Positions 9,980-21,313 of a DNA stretch of 64,000 nucleotides are shown piece after piece (positions within the stretch are counted from its first letter, which is position 1; each line of letters starts with the position of its first letter). The stretch comes from Methylobacterium persicinum (GTDB taxonomy: Bacteria > Pseudomonadota > Alphaproteobacteria > Rhizobiales > Beijerinckiaceae). Where the stretch lies: assembly GCF_022179525.1 (NCBI RefSeq), contig NZ_BPQX01000015.1, forward strand, positions 1-64,000. Reading direction: 5' to 3'. The notes beneath the pieces were generated by a model. The model was not told where the DNA came from. It was given only the letters and a program-made list of their open reading frames with translations, and searched no databases. A program made the translations under genes and the position numbers.

Positions 9980-10732
9980 GTGAGCGGAGCGGACAGGATT
10001 GCGATCGTGACGGGGGCCGGGACCGGCGTCGGCAAGGCGGCAGCCTGCGCCCTGGCCGGGGCCGGCTGGAAGGTCGTCCTCTCGGGTCGCCGCAGGGAAC
10101 CCTTGGACGAGGTGGCCGGGAAGATCGGTGCCGAAAACGCCCTGGTCGTGCCCACCGACGTCACGGACCCGGACTCCATCCGGGCGCTCTTCGACGCCAC
10201 GGTCTCGCGGTTCGGGCGGCTCGATCTGCTGTTCAACAATGCCGGGATCGGCGCACCCGCGGTGCCGCTGGAGGACCTTCCCCTGGAGACGTGGCGGCAG
10301 GTCGTGGACACCAACCTGACGGCTATCTTCCTGTGTACGCAGCACGCCTTCCGGATCATGCGCGACCAGACCCCCCGTGGGGGCCGCATCATCAACAACG
10401 GGTCGATTTCGGCCTACGCCCCGCGGCCCAATTCCATCGCCTATACGGCCACCAAACATGCGGTGACCGGAATCACGAAATCCACCTCCCTCGATGGGCG
10501 CGCCTACGACATCGCCTGCGGCCAGATCGATATCGGCAATGCCGATACGCCCATGGGCGGCCGGATGAAGGAGGGCGTGGCCCAGGCCGACGGCAGCATC
10601 CGCGCCGAAGCCGTGATGGATGCAGCCCATGTCGGTGACGCCATCCTGATGATGGCCAGCCTCCCGATCGACGCCAACGTCCAGTTCATGACCGTGATGG
10701 CGACGAAGATGCCGTATGTCGGCCGGGGGTGA
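9980..10732 (+). CDS. Short-chain dehydrogenase/reductase
   Basis: 250-residue classical SDR. It has the nucleotide-binding TGAGTGVG at residues 11-18, the structural NNAG at 86-89 and the catalytic triad in [18 protein letters not shown] (Ser about 142, Tyr155, Lys159). RRR after the second strand (SGRRREPL) favours NADP(H). The GTG start has GGGAGG eight bases upstream. It is divergent from the alpha/beta hydrolase and convergent with ispA. Substrate unknown. Confidence 0.9.
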   Translation: MSGADRIAIVTGAGTGVGKAAACALAGAGWKVVLSGRRREPLDEVAGKIGAENALVVPTDVTDPDSIRALFDATVSRFGRLDLLFNNAGIGAPAVPLEDLPLETWRQVVDTNLTAIFLCTQHAFRIMRDQTPRGGRIINNGSISAYAPRPNSIAYTATKHAVTGITKSTSLDGRAYDIACGQIDIGNADTPMGGRMKEGVAQADGSIRAEAVMDAAHVGDAILMMASLPIDANVQFMTVMATKMPYVGRG

Positions 10733-10738
10733 GGCTCC

Positions 10739-10778
10739 ATGGCGCCCCCTCCCCGCGGGGAGGAGGGGCCCGCGCCAT
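10739..10778. terminator. GC-rich hairpin between convergent genes
   Basis: Inverted repeat ATGGCG..CCCCTCCCC / GGGGAGG..GGGG..CGCCAT between the stop codons of the SDR (+) and ispA (-). There is no clear T-run. It may act as a bidirectional terminator. The same C-rich/G-rich core recurs between atpD and atpC. Confidence 0.45.
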
Positions 10779-10797
10779 ACGGGTTCGCGCGGAACGC

Positions 10798-11769
10798 TCA
10801 GGTCTTCCGCGCGACCGTGAAACGGGCCGCGTCGCGCAGGACCCGGGCCTTCTCGCCCCATTGGGAGACGGCATCCTCGCAGACGCCCACGAGGCGGTCG
10901 CATTCGGCGCGGGCGCCGTCGAGGCCGAGGCGGTCCACCAGGGTCGCCTTCCCGGCGTCCTTGTCCTTGCCGGTGGCCTTGCCCATCGCCTCCGGTGAGG
11001 CCTCCCGGTCCAGGATGTCGTCCGCGATCTGGAACGCCTGACCCAGGGCGTGGCCGTAGCGCAGGAGCGCGGCGCGCTCCCGCTCGTTCGCCCCGCCGAC
11101 GAGGGCACCGGCCTCCACGGAGAAGGCCAGGATCGCGCCGGTCTTCATGGCCTGCATCCGCAGGGTGTCGTCCACCCCCAGATCCACGGCTCCGAACCGG
11201 CCCTCGGCGGTAAGGTCGAGGAGCTGGCCTCCGACCATGCCGCCGAGGCCCGAGGCCCGGGCGAGGCCGAGCACGAGGTCGGCGCGGATCGCCGGATCGG
11301 GCTGCCACGCCGGATCGGCCACCACCTCGAACGCCAAGGTCTGCAGGGCGTCACCGACGAGGATCGCCGTCGCCTCGTCGTAGGCCTTGTGCACCGTCGG
11401 CTTGCCGCGGCGCATGTCGTCGTTGTCCATGGCCGGCAGGTCGTCGTGGACCAGGGAGTAGCAATGGACCAGCTCCACGCCGGCGCCGGCCGCCAGGGCC
11501 GCCGCCTCGGCGCCGCCGAGCATCCGCGCCGTCTCGATGGCCAGGAACGGGCGCAGGCGCTTGCCGCCGCCGAGCACCGCATGGCGCATCGCTTCCATCA
11601 GCCGGGGCGGGCGGACGATCTCGCCGGGCCCGACTTCGGCGCCGAGCCTTTCGACGAGGAAGGTCTCGACTTGGTCTGCAACCTGCGCGAGCCTGTGGGA
11701 AAAGTCGGGGGCGGAAGACTTCGCCTTGACCGGACGGCCTTCCGACTGCGTTGAGAGGTTCGAATTCAT
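10798..11769 (-). CDS. ispA: Polyprenyl (farnesyl/geranylgeranyl) diphosphate synthase
   Basis: Trans-isoprenyl diphosphate synthase of the IspA family, 323 residues. It condenses IPP with allylic diphosphates to supply quinones, hopanoids and carotenoids. The first Asp-rich motif has the bacterial four-spacer form DDLPAMD (109-115), the second is DDILD (250-254), and GGGKRLRP at 67-74 is the IPP-binding lysine/arginine loop. Chain length is not safely predictable by eye; farnesyl or geranylgeranyl is likely. Short N-terminal extension. No dxs neighbour is seen. Confidence 0.9.
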   Translation of the reverse strand: MNSNLSTQSEGRPVKAKSSAPDFSHRLAQVADQVETFLVERLGAEVGPGEIVRPPRLMEAMRHAVLGGGKRLRPFLAIETARMLGGAEAAALAAGAGVELVHCYSLVHDDLPAMDNDDMRRGKPTVHKAYDEATAILVGDALQTLAFEVVADPAWQPDPAIRADLVLGLARASGLGGMVGGQLLDLTAEGRFGAVDLGVDDTLRMQAMKTGAILAFSVEAGALVGGANERERAALLRYGHALGQAFQIADDILDREASPEAMGKATGKDKDAGKATLVDRLGLDGARAECDRLVGVCEDAVSQWGEKARVLRDAARFTVARKT

Positions 11770-11787
11770 CGGGCGCTGCGTCCGGAT

Positions 11788-12567
11788 TTGGCCGTGCGGG
11801 GTGAGTTGAGCATCGGCGTGAGGGAGGATGACATCGAAGCCGACGGGCCGCCCGACGAGGCGAAACGCCCGCGTCCGTCGGCCCGGCCGCGCCGGGCCGC
11901 CCCGTTACGCCGGGCGGTAGGGCTTGCGCTGCTCCTTCCCGCCATCATCGTCGTCCTCATGCTCACGCTCGCGCTCGTCTATAGCTCGGTGACGCCGCCG
12001 TCGACCCTGATGCTTGGCCGTTGGCTGACCTTCCAGCCGGTCGACCGGCAGGCGTTACCCCTGTCGCAAATGGCGCCCGCCCTGCCGCTGGCGGTCCTCA
12101 CCTCCGAGGATCAGCGATTCTGCCTCGATCACGGCGTCGATTTCGGCGCCCTGCGGGATGTGGTGGAAGACGAGGATTCCCCGTCGCGGGGCGCCTCCAC
12201 CATCGCCATGCAGACGGTGAAGAACGTGTTCCTGTGGCCGGGGCGGTCCTACATCCGCAAGGCTATCGAGATCCCCCTCGCCCTCGCCCTGGACAGCCTG
12301 TGGGGCAAGCGCCGGATGATGGAGATCTACCTCAACGTCGCCGAATGGGGGGACGGCATCTACGGCGCCCAGGCGGCGAGCCGCCGCTGGTTCCGCAAGG
12401 ATGCCTCCGACCTCACCCGCTCCGAGGCGGCTTTGCTCGCCGCGGTGCTGCCGAACCCGATCCTGCGCAGCGCCGGCCACCCCTCCGCCGGCGTGCGTCG
12501 GCGGGCAGCGCGGATCCAGGGGATGATGGGGCGGACCGAAGGCCTGGCCGGTTGCCTCAAACGGTAG
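11788..12567 (+). CDS. mtgA: Monofunctional biosynthetic peptidoglycan transglycosylase
   Basis: GT51 enzyme that polymerises lipid II glycan strands at the inner membrane. One N-terminal membrane anchor lies at about residues 43-65. The catalytic Glu is in TSEDQRFCLDHG (E107), followed by RGASTIAMQTVKN, KRRMMEIYLNVAEWGDGIYG and SEAALLAAVLPNP, which are the family motifs in order. There is no transpeptidase domain, hence MtgA and not a class A PBP. Start uncertain: TTG at 11788, TTG at 11806 (with GGGGTGAG before it) and GTG at 11818 are all in frame. Confidence 0.92.
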   Translation: MAVRGELSIGVREDDIEADGPPDEAKRPRPSARPRRAAPLRRAVGLALLLPAIIVVLMLTLALVYSSVTPPSTLMLGRWLTFQPVDRQALPLSQMAPALPLAVLTSEDQRFCLDHGVDFGALRDVVEDEDSPSRGASTIAMQTVKNVFLWPGRSYIRKAIEIPLALALDSLWGKRRMMEIYLNVAEWGDGIYGAQAASRRWFRKDASDLTRSEAALLAAVLPNPILRSAGHPSAGVRRRAARIQGMMGRTEGLAGCLKR

Positions 12568-12659
12568 CCGGCGAGGCGAAACGATCGTGTCGTCCGCCGC
12601 GCCCTGACGTGCCGCCTCCGTCGGTCCCTGTCTTTCCGCCCGCGATGATGCGGCGGTGA

Positions 12660-13898
12660 TCAGCCCTCACGCTTCTTGCGCTGGGCGAGGGTCCGCAGGC
12701 GCAGGGCGTTCAGCTTGATGAAGCCAGCCGCATCCCGGTGGTCGTAGGCCACGGCGCCCTCCTCGAAGGTCACGAGGTCCTGATCGTACAGGGAGTGCGG
12801 GCTTTCCCGGCCGATGACGTGGACGCCGCCCTTGTAGAGCTTGAGCCGCACCGTGCCGGTGACCTTCTCCTGGCTCTTGTCGATGAGCGCCTGGATCATC
12901 TCCCGCTCCGGCGAGAACCAGAAGCCGTTGTAGATCAGCTCCGCATATTGCGGCATCAGCTGGTCCTTGAGATGTGCGGCGCCGCGGTCGAGGGTGATCG
13001 ACTCGATGGCCCGGTGGGCCGGCAGGAGGATGGTGCCGCCGGGCGTCTCGTACATGCCACGGCTCTTCATACCGACGAAGCGGTTCTCCACGAGGTCCAG
13101 GCGGCCGATGCCGTTGGCCCGGCCCAACTCATTGAGCTTGGCCAGCAGGGCCGCCGGGGACAGCGCCTCTCCGTCGATCGAGACCGCGTCGCCCCGCTCG
13201 AAGCCGATCGTGATGACGGTCGGTTGGTCCGGCGCCTCCTCAGGCGAGAGGGTACGCGAATAGACGTAGTCCGGCACCTCGACCGCCGGATCCTCCAGCA
13301 CCTTGCCCTCGGACGACGCATGCAAAAGATTCGCATCGACGGAGAAGGGGCTCTCGCCGCGCTTGTCCTTGGCGATCGGAATCTGGTGCTGCTCGGCGAA
13401 GGCGATCAGCTGCTCGCGGGAGCGCAGGTCCCATTCCCGCCAGGGGGCGATCACCGTCACGTCGGGCTTGAGGGCGTAATAACCGAGCTCAAACCGGACC
13501 TGATCATTCCCCTTGCCGGTGGCGCCGTGGCAGACGGTGTCCGCCCCCACCCGCTCGGCGATCTCGATCTGCTTCTTGGCGATCAGCGGCCGGGCAATCG
13601 ACGTGCCCAGAAGATAGACGCCCTCGTAGACGGCGTTGGCCCGGAACATCGGGAAGACGTAGTCGCGGATGAATTCCTCGCGCAGGTCCTCGATGTAGAT
13701 GTTCTCGGGCTTGATGCCCAAAAGCTCCGCCTTGCGCCGCGCGGGCTCGAGTTCCTCCCCTTGGCCCAGATCGGCCGTGAATGTCACCACCTCGCAGCCA
13801 TAGGTGGTCTGTAGCCACTTCAGGATGATGGAGGTGTCCAGGCCGCCGGAATAGGCGAGCACGACCTTCTTGACGGGGGGCTTGGCGGAAGCGGTCAT
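12660..13898 (-). CDS. argG: Argininosuccinate synthase
   Basis: 412 residues, normal for ArgG. It joins citrulline and aspartate using ATP in arginine synthesis. The PP-loop [10 protein letters not shown] is at residues 15-24, followed by [12 protein letters not shown], the citrulline/aspartate-binding [15 protein letters not shown] and [17 protein letters not shown]. The open frame extends 93 codons further upstream, but homology starts at [13 protein letters not shown], so the ATG at 13898 is taken. Divergent from the HCCA isomerase-like gene, with a 210-base gap. Confidence 0.96.
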   Translation of the reverse strand: MTASAKPPVKKVVLAYSGGLDTSIILKWLQTTYGCEVVTFTADLGQGEELEPARRKAELLGIKPENIYIEDLREEFIRDYVFPMFRANAVYEGVYLLGTSIARPLIAKKQIEIAERVGADTVCHGATGKGNDQVRFELGYYALKPDVTVIAPWREWDLRSREQLIAFAEQHQIPIAKDKRGESPFSVDANLLHASSEGKVLEDPAVEVPDYVYSRTLSPEEAPDQPTVITIGFERGDAVSIDGEALSPAALLAKLNELGRANGIGRLDLVENRFVGMKSRGMYETPGGTILLPAHRAIESITLDRGAAHLKDQLMPQYAELIYNGFWFSPEREMIQALIDKSQEKVTGTVRLKLYKGGVHVIGRESPHSLYDQDLVTFEEGAVAYDHRDAAGFIKLNALRLRTLAQRKKREG

Positions 13899-14108
13899 GC
13901 GATGTCCGGAACGGGAGGGCCTGGGTTGCGGCGGCTTATCGCGGGTGACACCGGCCTGCAACACGGTCCTGCAACCGCCATGCCGTCTTGAGCGTATGCC
14001 CGACTGACGAACGGATCGAATCGGCGACCCGGACTGCTTGAGCCCTGGCGCCGGTGGCCCAACTTCGCCAAAGCGATCCCCCAGGAAGAGTACCGAGAGG
14101 CGGAACAG

Positions 14109-14735
14109 ATGGCGCGCCAGCCCACTTTGGAGTTCTGGTACGAATTCGCGTCCACCTACTCGCACCTCGCGGCGCACCGCATCGAGGAGGCTGCGGAGAA
14201 GGCCGGGGTGAGCGTGCGGTGGCGCCCGTTTCTGGTCGGACCGCTCTTCGCATCCCAGGGCTGGACGACCTCCCCGTTCAATCTATTCCCGGCCAAGGGC
14301 CGCAACATGTGGCGGGATTTCGAGCGGATGGCGGCCTCCTACGGCCTCCCGCCGATCACCAAGCCCGATCCCTTTCCCCAGAACAGCCTCAACGCCGTGC
14401 GCGTGGCGATCTTCGGCCAGGACCAGGACTGGCTCGTTCCCTTCTCGAAGGCCGTCTTCTCGGCGAGTTTTTCGAAGGGACAATCCATCGCCGAGCCCGC
14501 CGCTGTGGTGGCCATCCTGGATTCGCTCGGCCTCGACGGCACCCAGGTGCTGCGGGCCGCGGCCTCCGATGCCAACAAGACCAAGCTGCGGGTGAGCGTG
14601 GAGGAGGCCCGATCCAGGGGAATCTTCGGCGCGCCGACCTTCCTCACCGACGACGGCGAGCTGTTCTGGGGCAACGACCGCATGGAGCAGGCCCTGGCCT
14701 GGGCGAGCGGAGAGCGTCCGCCGGGCTTAAGGTGA
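14109..14735 (+). CDS. 2-hydroxychromene-2-carboxylate isomerase family (DsbA/GST-kappa fold)
   Basis: 208-residue thioredoxin-fold protein. The N-terminal [16 protein letters not shown] places a Ser (about S15) where HCCA isomerases and kappa-class glutathione transferases have the glutathione-activating Ser. RPFLVGPLF and the C-terminal [20 protein letters not shown] are strongly conserved family signatures. HCCA isomerases act in naphthalene-type catabolism, but most chromosomal homologues have no known substrate and no degradation cluster is present here. Confidence 0.85.
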   Translation: MARQPTLEFWYEFASTYSHLAAHRIEEAAEKAGVSVRWRPFLVGPLFASQGWTTSPFNLFPAKGRNMWRDFERMAASYGLPPITKPDPFPQNSLNAVRVAIFGQDQDWLVPFSKAVFSASFSKGQSIAEPAAVVAILDSLGLDGTQVLRAAASDANKTKLRVSVEEARSRGIFGAPTFLTDDGELFWGNDRMEQALAWASGERPPGLR

Positions 14736-14823
14736 AGCCAACCGGCAGGCGGCCATAAATGCGCCCGCGGCCGGGGCCAGATGCCCTGCGCCCGCGCATC
14801 GCATCGCCTGACGGTTCGGACCC

Positions 14824-15507
14824 ATGATTGTCACCCGCCGCCGCCTCCTTGCGGCCTCCGCCGGCCTCGCCCTGGCCGGCCCCGCCGCCGCGCAATCCTA
14901 CGGGCAGCGCGTCTCCGTGACCGGCGACGACGGCAAGCCCGTGGCGAATTCGGTCCTGCCCGGCGAGATCACCGGGCAGATCCCGGCCCTGCGCGGCGTC
15001 ACCTATGCCGGGCCGAGGGACGCGGAGACCACCCTCTACGAGTTCTTCGACTTCAACTGCCCCTGGTGCCGGAAGGCCGCGGCCGATGTCGTCGCCCTCC
15101 GCGACTCGGACCCGACCCTCCGGATCGGCCTTGTGGAAAACCCGATTCTATCGCCGGAATCGGCTCAGGCCGCCAAGGTGATGCTCGCGGTGCAGCGCAA
15201 GCTCGGCTCGGATGCGGCGTTCGGTTTCTACCGGACGTTGCTGTCCCGGCCCGGCCGCATCGACGGACCCGGAGCGCTGGCAGCGGCGGCGTCCCTCGGC
15301 CTGTCGCAGGCGGAGGTGGAGGAGATCGCTGACAGCGAGGAAGTCCGCCTCGCCCTCAAGAGCCACATGCGCATGGCGGCCGATCTCGGCCTCTACGCCA
15401 CGCCGTCCTACGTCCTCGGCAACGCGGGCATCCTGGGGCATCCCGGGGCGAGGTCCATGGCGAAGATGATCGCCAGCACCCGGCGCTGCGACCGGCTGGC
15501 CTGCTGA
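14824..15507 (+). CDS. Exported DsbA-family thiol:disulfide oxidoreductase, Tat-type signal
   Basis: 227 residues. The signal TRRRLLAASAGLALAGPAAA has a twin/triple-Arg, Tat-like start. The redox motif CPWC is at 79-82 within YEFFDFNCPWCRKA, and the cis-Pro is in YATPSYVL near the C-terminus. The fold and helical insert match the ScsC/BdbD-like DsbA group, which oxidises or isomerises disulfides in periplasmic proteins. It follows the isomerase-like gene by about 90 bases and could be co-transcribed. A DsbB partner is not visible. Confidence 0.85.
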   Translation: MIVTRRRLLAASAGLALAGPAAAQSYGQRVSVTGDDGKPVANSVLPGEITGQIPALRGVTYAGPRDAETTLYEFFDFNCPWCRKAAADVVALRDSDPTLRIGLVENPILSPESAQAAKVMLAVQRKLGSDAAFGFYRTLLSRPGRIDGPGALAAAASLGLSQAEVEEIADSEEVRLALKSHMRMAADLGLYATPSYVLGNAGILGHPGARSMAKMIASTRRCDRLAC

Positions 15508-15743
15508 AACGGCCGTCACCGGAGCCGTCACACTTCTGCCGCCCTGTCGCGCAGCCCGCGGCGTCGCCTTGCGCCGATCCGCTCAGCCATGCTAGGCGGT
15601 CGCCGCGCCGGTCGGGGGCGGTCACGCCCTCTTCGATCCCGGCGCGTTCCAAAAACCATTGCCCAGGGCCGAAAGGCCTTGCGCAGCGCCCGAACGAGGC
15701 CCAAAGGCTGCGACGGGTGGGCAACGAGAGAAGAGAGCGACGG

Positions 15744-16316
15744 GTGGCGCAGAACGGTTCCGAGGCTGGTCCCCTGGTCGCAGGCGTGGCGGGCCGGTAC
15801 GCTTCCGCCCTCTTCGAGCTCGCGCGGGACGAGCGGCAGCTCGACGCGGTCGCCGAATCCCTCAATCGCTTCGACGGAATGCTGAAGGAGAGCGCGGACC
15901 TCCGCCGCCTCGTCCGCAGCCCCGTCTTCAGTGCCGAGGAGCAGGAAGCCGCCATCGGCGCCATCCTCGAGAGGTCCGGCATCACCGGGCTTGCCGCGAA
16001 TTTCATCCGGCTCTCCGCCGCGAACCGCCGCCTCTTCGCCCTTCCGGGCATGATCGCCGCCTTCCGCGCCCTGGTGCAGGAATCGAAGGGCATCGTGCGG
16101 GCCGAGGTGCGGGTGGCCGAGCGGCCGTCCGATGCCCTGATCGAGGAGATCAAGGCGTCCCTGAAGGACATCGCCAGGGCCGACGTGGACATCGACCTCG
16201 TCGTCGATCCGAGCCTGATCGGCGGCCTCATCGTGAAGATGGGCTCCCGCATGGTCGACGCTTCCTTGAAGACCAAGCTCAACGGTATCCGCCTCGCGAT
16301 GAGGGCGGCGCGCTGA
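15744..16316 (+). CDS. atpH: ATP synthase F1 subunit delta
   Basis: 190-residue stalk protein (OSCP equivalent) linking F1 to the peripheral stalk. The N-terminal helical domain starts VAGRYASALFELARDE, and the conserved C-terminal segment is LVVDPSLIGGLIVKMGSRMVD. First gene of atpHAGDC, the usual alphaproteobacterial order with the F0 genes elsewhere. GTG at 15744 was chosen; an in-frame GTG nine codons upstream is less likely because the family starts at (M/V)AQNGSE-like sequence. Confidence 0.95.
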   Translation: MAQNGSEAGPLVAGVAGRYASALFELARDERQLDAVAESLNRFDGMLKESADLRRLVRSPVFSAEEQEAAIGAILERSGITGLAANFIRLSAANRRLFALPGMIAAFRALVQESKGIVRAEVRVAERPSDALIEEIKASLKDIARADVDIDLVVDPSLIGGLIVKMGSRMVDASLKTKLNGIRLAMRAAR

Positions 16317-16339
16317 CGCGCAGCCACCGCGACCCGTAA

Positions 16340-17905
<1,566 letters not shown>

Positions 17906-17917
17906 ACCGAGACCCTC

Positions 17918-18001
17918 TGATCCCGGGATCGCCCGGGATCAGGTTTGCGCTCGCCTGATCGGGGCGGGCACGATCCGCCTCCTCCCTCCGCGAGGGAGGA
18001 G
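17918..18001. other. Two intercistronic hairpins between atpA and atpG
   Basis: First stem: TGATCCCGGG / CCCGGGATCA, 10 bp with a four-base loop (17918-17941). Second stem: CTCCTCCCTC / GAGGGAGGAG with a three-base loop (17979-18001). No U-tract follows, so full termination in mid-operon is unlikely; mRNA processing, pausing or stabilisation is more plausible. Confidence 0.6.
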
Positions 18002-18033
18002 AGGCCCCTAAGAACGGACCTGGACCTCACTCG

Positions 18034-18924
18034 ATGGCGAGCTTGAAGGACCTGCGGAATCGCATCACCTCGGTGAAGGCGACGCAGAAGATCACCAAGG
18101 CCATGCAGATGGTCGCCGCGGCCAAGCTTCGCCGCGCTCAGATGGCGGCTGAAGCGGGCCGGCCCTTCGCCGAGAAGATGGCCGGCGTGCTCGGAAACCT
18201 CGCGAGCAACCTCGTGGGCGGCGTCGGCGCACCGAAGCTGCTGTCGGGTACTGGTTCCGAACAGGTCCACCTGCTGGTGGTCTGCACGGGTGACCGCGGC
18301 CTCTGCGGCGCGTTCAACTCGTCGATCGTTCGCCTTGCCCTGCGCGAGCATGCGACGAAGCTCCAGGCCGAGGGAAAGACGGTCAAGTTCATGACCGTCG
18401 GCAAGAAGGGCTACGACATCCTGCGCCGCCAGTACCGCGACCAGATCGTGGAGAGCATGGATATCCGCGGCAACAAGCCGGTGGACTATGCTTTCGCCTC
18501 TGAGATCGCCGGCAAGATTGTCGACCGCTTCGAGGCGGGCGAGTTCGACGTGGCGACCCTGTTCTTCGCCGAGTTCCGCTCGGTGATCTCGCAGATCCCC
18601 ACCGTACAGCGCCTCATCCCCGCCGAACTGCCGGCGGGTGGCGAGGCTCCGGTCAAGGCAGGCGGCGACGCCGCCCTGGAGTTCGAGCCCTCCGAGGAAG
18701 TGATCCTGGAAACGCTGCTCCCGCAGAACCTCGCGGTGCAGGTGTACCGGGCCCTTCTGGAAAACGCCGCGTCCGAGCAGGGCGCCCGCATGAGCGCGAT
18801 GGATTCTGCCACCCGCAACGCGGGCGAGATGATCAAGAAGCAGACGCTGGTCTACAACCGGACCCGTCAGGCGATGATCACCAAGGAGCTTATCGAAATC
18901 ATCTCCGGCGCCGAGGCCCTCTAA
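18034..18924 (+). CDS. atpG: ATP synthase F1 subunit gamma
   Basis: 296-residue central rotor shaft. The N-terminal helix [20 protein letters not shown] and the C-terminal signature [15 protein letters not shown] are diagnostic, with [13 protein letters not shown] in the Rossmann-like body. The C-terminal helix threads the alpha3beta3 barrel. Third gene of the operon; it begins 128 bases after atpA, beyond the two hairpins. Confidence 0.98.
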   Translation: MASLKDLRNRITSVKATQKITKAMQMVAAAKLRRAQMAAEAGRPFAEKMAGVLGNLASNLVGGVGAPKLLSGTGSEQVHLLVVCTGDRGLCGAFNSSIVRLALREHATKLQAEGKTVKFMTVGKKGYDILRRQYRDQIVESMDIRGNKPVDYAFASEIAGKIVDRFEAGEFDVATLFFAEFRSVISQIPTVQRLIPAELPAGGEAPVKAGGDAALEFEPSEEVILETLLPQNLAVQVYRALLENAASEQGARMSAMDSATRNAGEMIKKQTLVYNRTRQAMITKELIEIISGAEAL

Positions 18925-20424
<1,500 letters not shown>

Positions 20425-20437
20425 GCCGGCTTATCCT

Positions 20438-20459
20438 CCCCTCCCCCCGCGGGGAGGGG
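20438..20459. other. GC-rich hairpin between atpD and atpC
   Basis: CCCCTCCCC and GGGGAGGGG form a perfect 9-bp stem around a four-base loop within a 143-base atpD-atpC gap that is otherwise rich in C- and G-tracts. The core resembles the hairpin at 10739-10778. There is no T-run. It could attenuate or process the transcript so that epsilon is made at lower level than beta; this is inference. Confidence 0.55.
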
Positions 20460-20567
20460 CTGGGGTGGGGCGGTCCTTGGGGGAAGCGCAGGGCTTCCTC
20501 CTTCGCCACCCCTCCTCCCACTCTTTCCCACGAGGGGAAGGAGAGCTGAGGCGGATTGATCGAGACG

Positions 20568-20969
20568 ATGGCCACCTTCCACTTCGATTTCGTCGGCCCC
20601 GAGCGGACGCTGTATTCCGGCGAAGTCAACGCCGTTCAGTTGCCCGGCATCGAGGGCGAGATGACCGTGATGGCGGGCCATGCCCCGGTCCTCACCTCCC
20701 TCCGGGTGGGCGTCATCGTCATCACCGAGAGCCAGGGTTCGGGCAAGCGGATCTACGTGCGCGGCGGGTTCGCCGACATCGGACCCACGGGCCTCACCGT
20801 CCTCGCCGAGCGCGCGGCGCCGATCGAGGAACTGAATGCGGAATCCCTCGACCGGGACATCGAGGCGGTGCAACTCCAGTACGACGCGACCGAGGATTTG
20901 CAGCGCCGCGAGGAGCTGAATGCGCAAATCGTCCAGCTTCGCGAGACCAAGGCGCTGCTGAAGCTTTAA
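20568..20969 (+). CDS. atpC: ATP synthase F1 subunit epsilon
   Basis: 133-residue rotor subunit that couples gamma to the c-ring and inhibits ATP hydrolysis. N-terminal beta-sandwich: FHFDFVGPERTLYSGEVNAV and LPGIEGEMTVMAGHAPVLT, the family signature. The C-terminal helical part is present (QLQYDATEDLQRREELNAQI). The ATG at 20568 was chosen; a TTG at 20556 in frame with GAGG before it is an alternative. Last gene of the atp operon. Confidence 0.95.
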   Translation: MATFHFDFVGPERTLYSGEVNAVQLPGIEGEMTVMAGHAPVLTSLRVGVIVITESQGSGKRIYVRGGFADIGPTGLTVLAERAAPIEELNAESLDRDIEAVQLQYDATEDLQRREELNAQIVQLRETKALLKL

Positions 20970-20971
20970 AC

Positions 20972-21045
20972 GAATCGTCCAGGAGTGAATATCGTACCTG
21001 TAAGCGGACGACGATTCCGTCGAGAAGGTAGCCTTCGATCTGAAA
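20972..21045 (+). other. Structured region between atpC and its terminator (candidate 3' UTR or sRNA)
   Basis: GAATCGTC (20972-20979) pairs with GACGATTC (21010-21017), and GAAGG / CCTTC (21024-21036) forms a tight following hairpin. Together with the intrinsic terminator just downstream this makes three consecutive stems right after the atpC stop. No protein-coding signal is seen. It could be a structured 3' UTR or the source of a small RNA; neither can be shown from sequence alone. Confidence 0.35.
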
Positions 21046-21077
21046 GCGTCCCCAGCCCAAGGCTCGGGGACGTTTTT
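21046..21077 (+). terminator. Rho-independent terminator of the atp operon
   Basis: Stem CGTCCCC / GGGGACG (with CAG/CTC adjoining the loop) followed by TTTTT, about 80 bases after the atpC stop. Classic intrinsic terminator for atpHAGDC. Confidence 0.85.
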
Positions 21078-21137
21078 CGTTCTCTGGCCGAGCTACGTGC
21101 AGGACGAGTGCGGCCATCTAAGCGCGGAGACGCGTAA

Positions 21138-21306
21138 GTGCCTTTTCGGGAAGCGCGGGATCGCCTCCTCTCCGCTGCCGGCTCTCCGTCTTTCCGAGCG
21201 GAGCGAAGCAATCCAGGGCGGCGGAACTTCTTAGGATGCTGCGGATCCCTGGATTGCGTCGCTTCGCTCGCAATGACTGGAGAGCGGGCGATCCAAGGAT
21301 GACAGA
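21138..21306. repeat. Interspersed palindromic repeat, type A, copy 2 (inverted, with outer arms)
   Basis: Core arms CGTCTTTCCGAGCGGAGCGA and complement (21187-21278). The spacer matches copies 1 and 3 in reverse complement. Outer arms also pair: GGGATCGCCTCCTCTCC on the left with GGAGAGCGGGCGATCC on the right. The left flank (TTTTCGGGAAGC...GGATCGCCT) is shared with copy 3. It begins right after the stop codon of the PepSY gene on the minus strand. Confidence 0.8.
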
Positions 21307-21313
21307 AAACACT

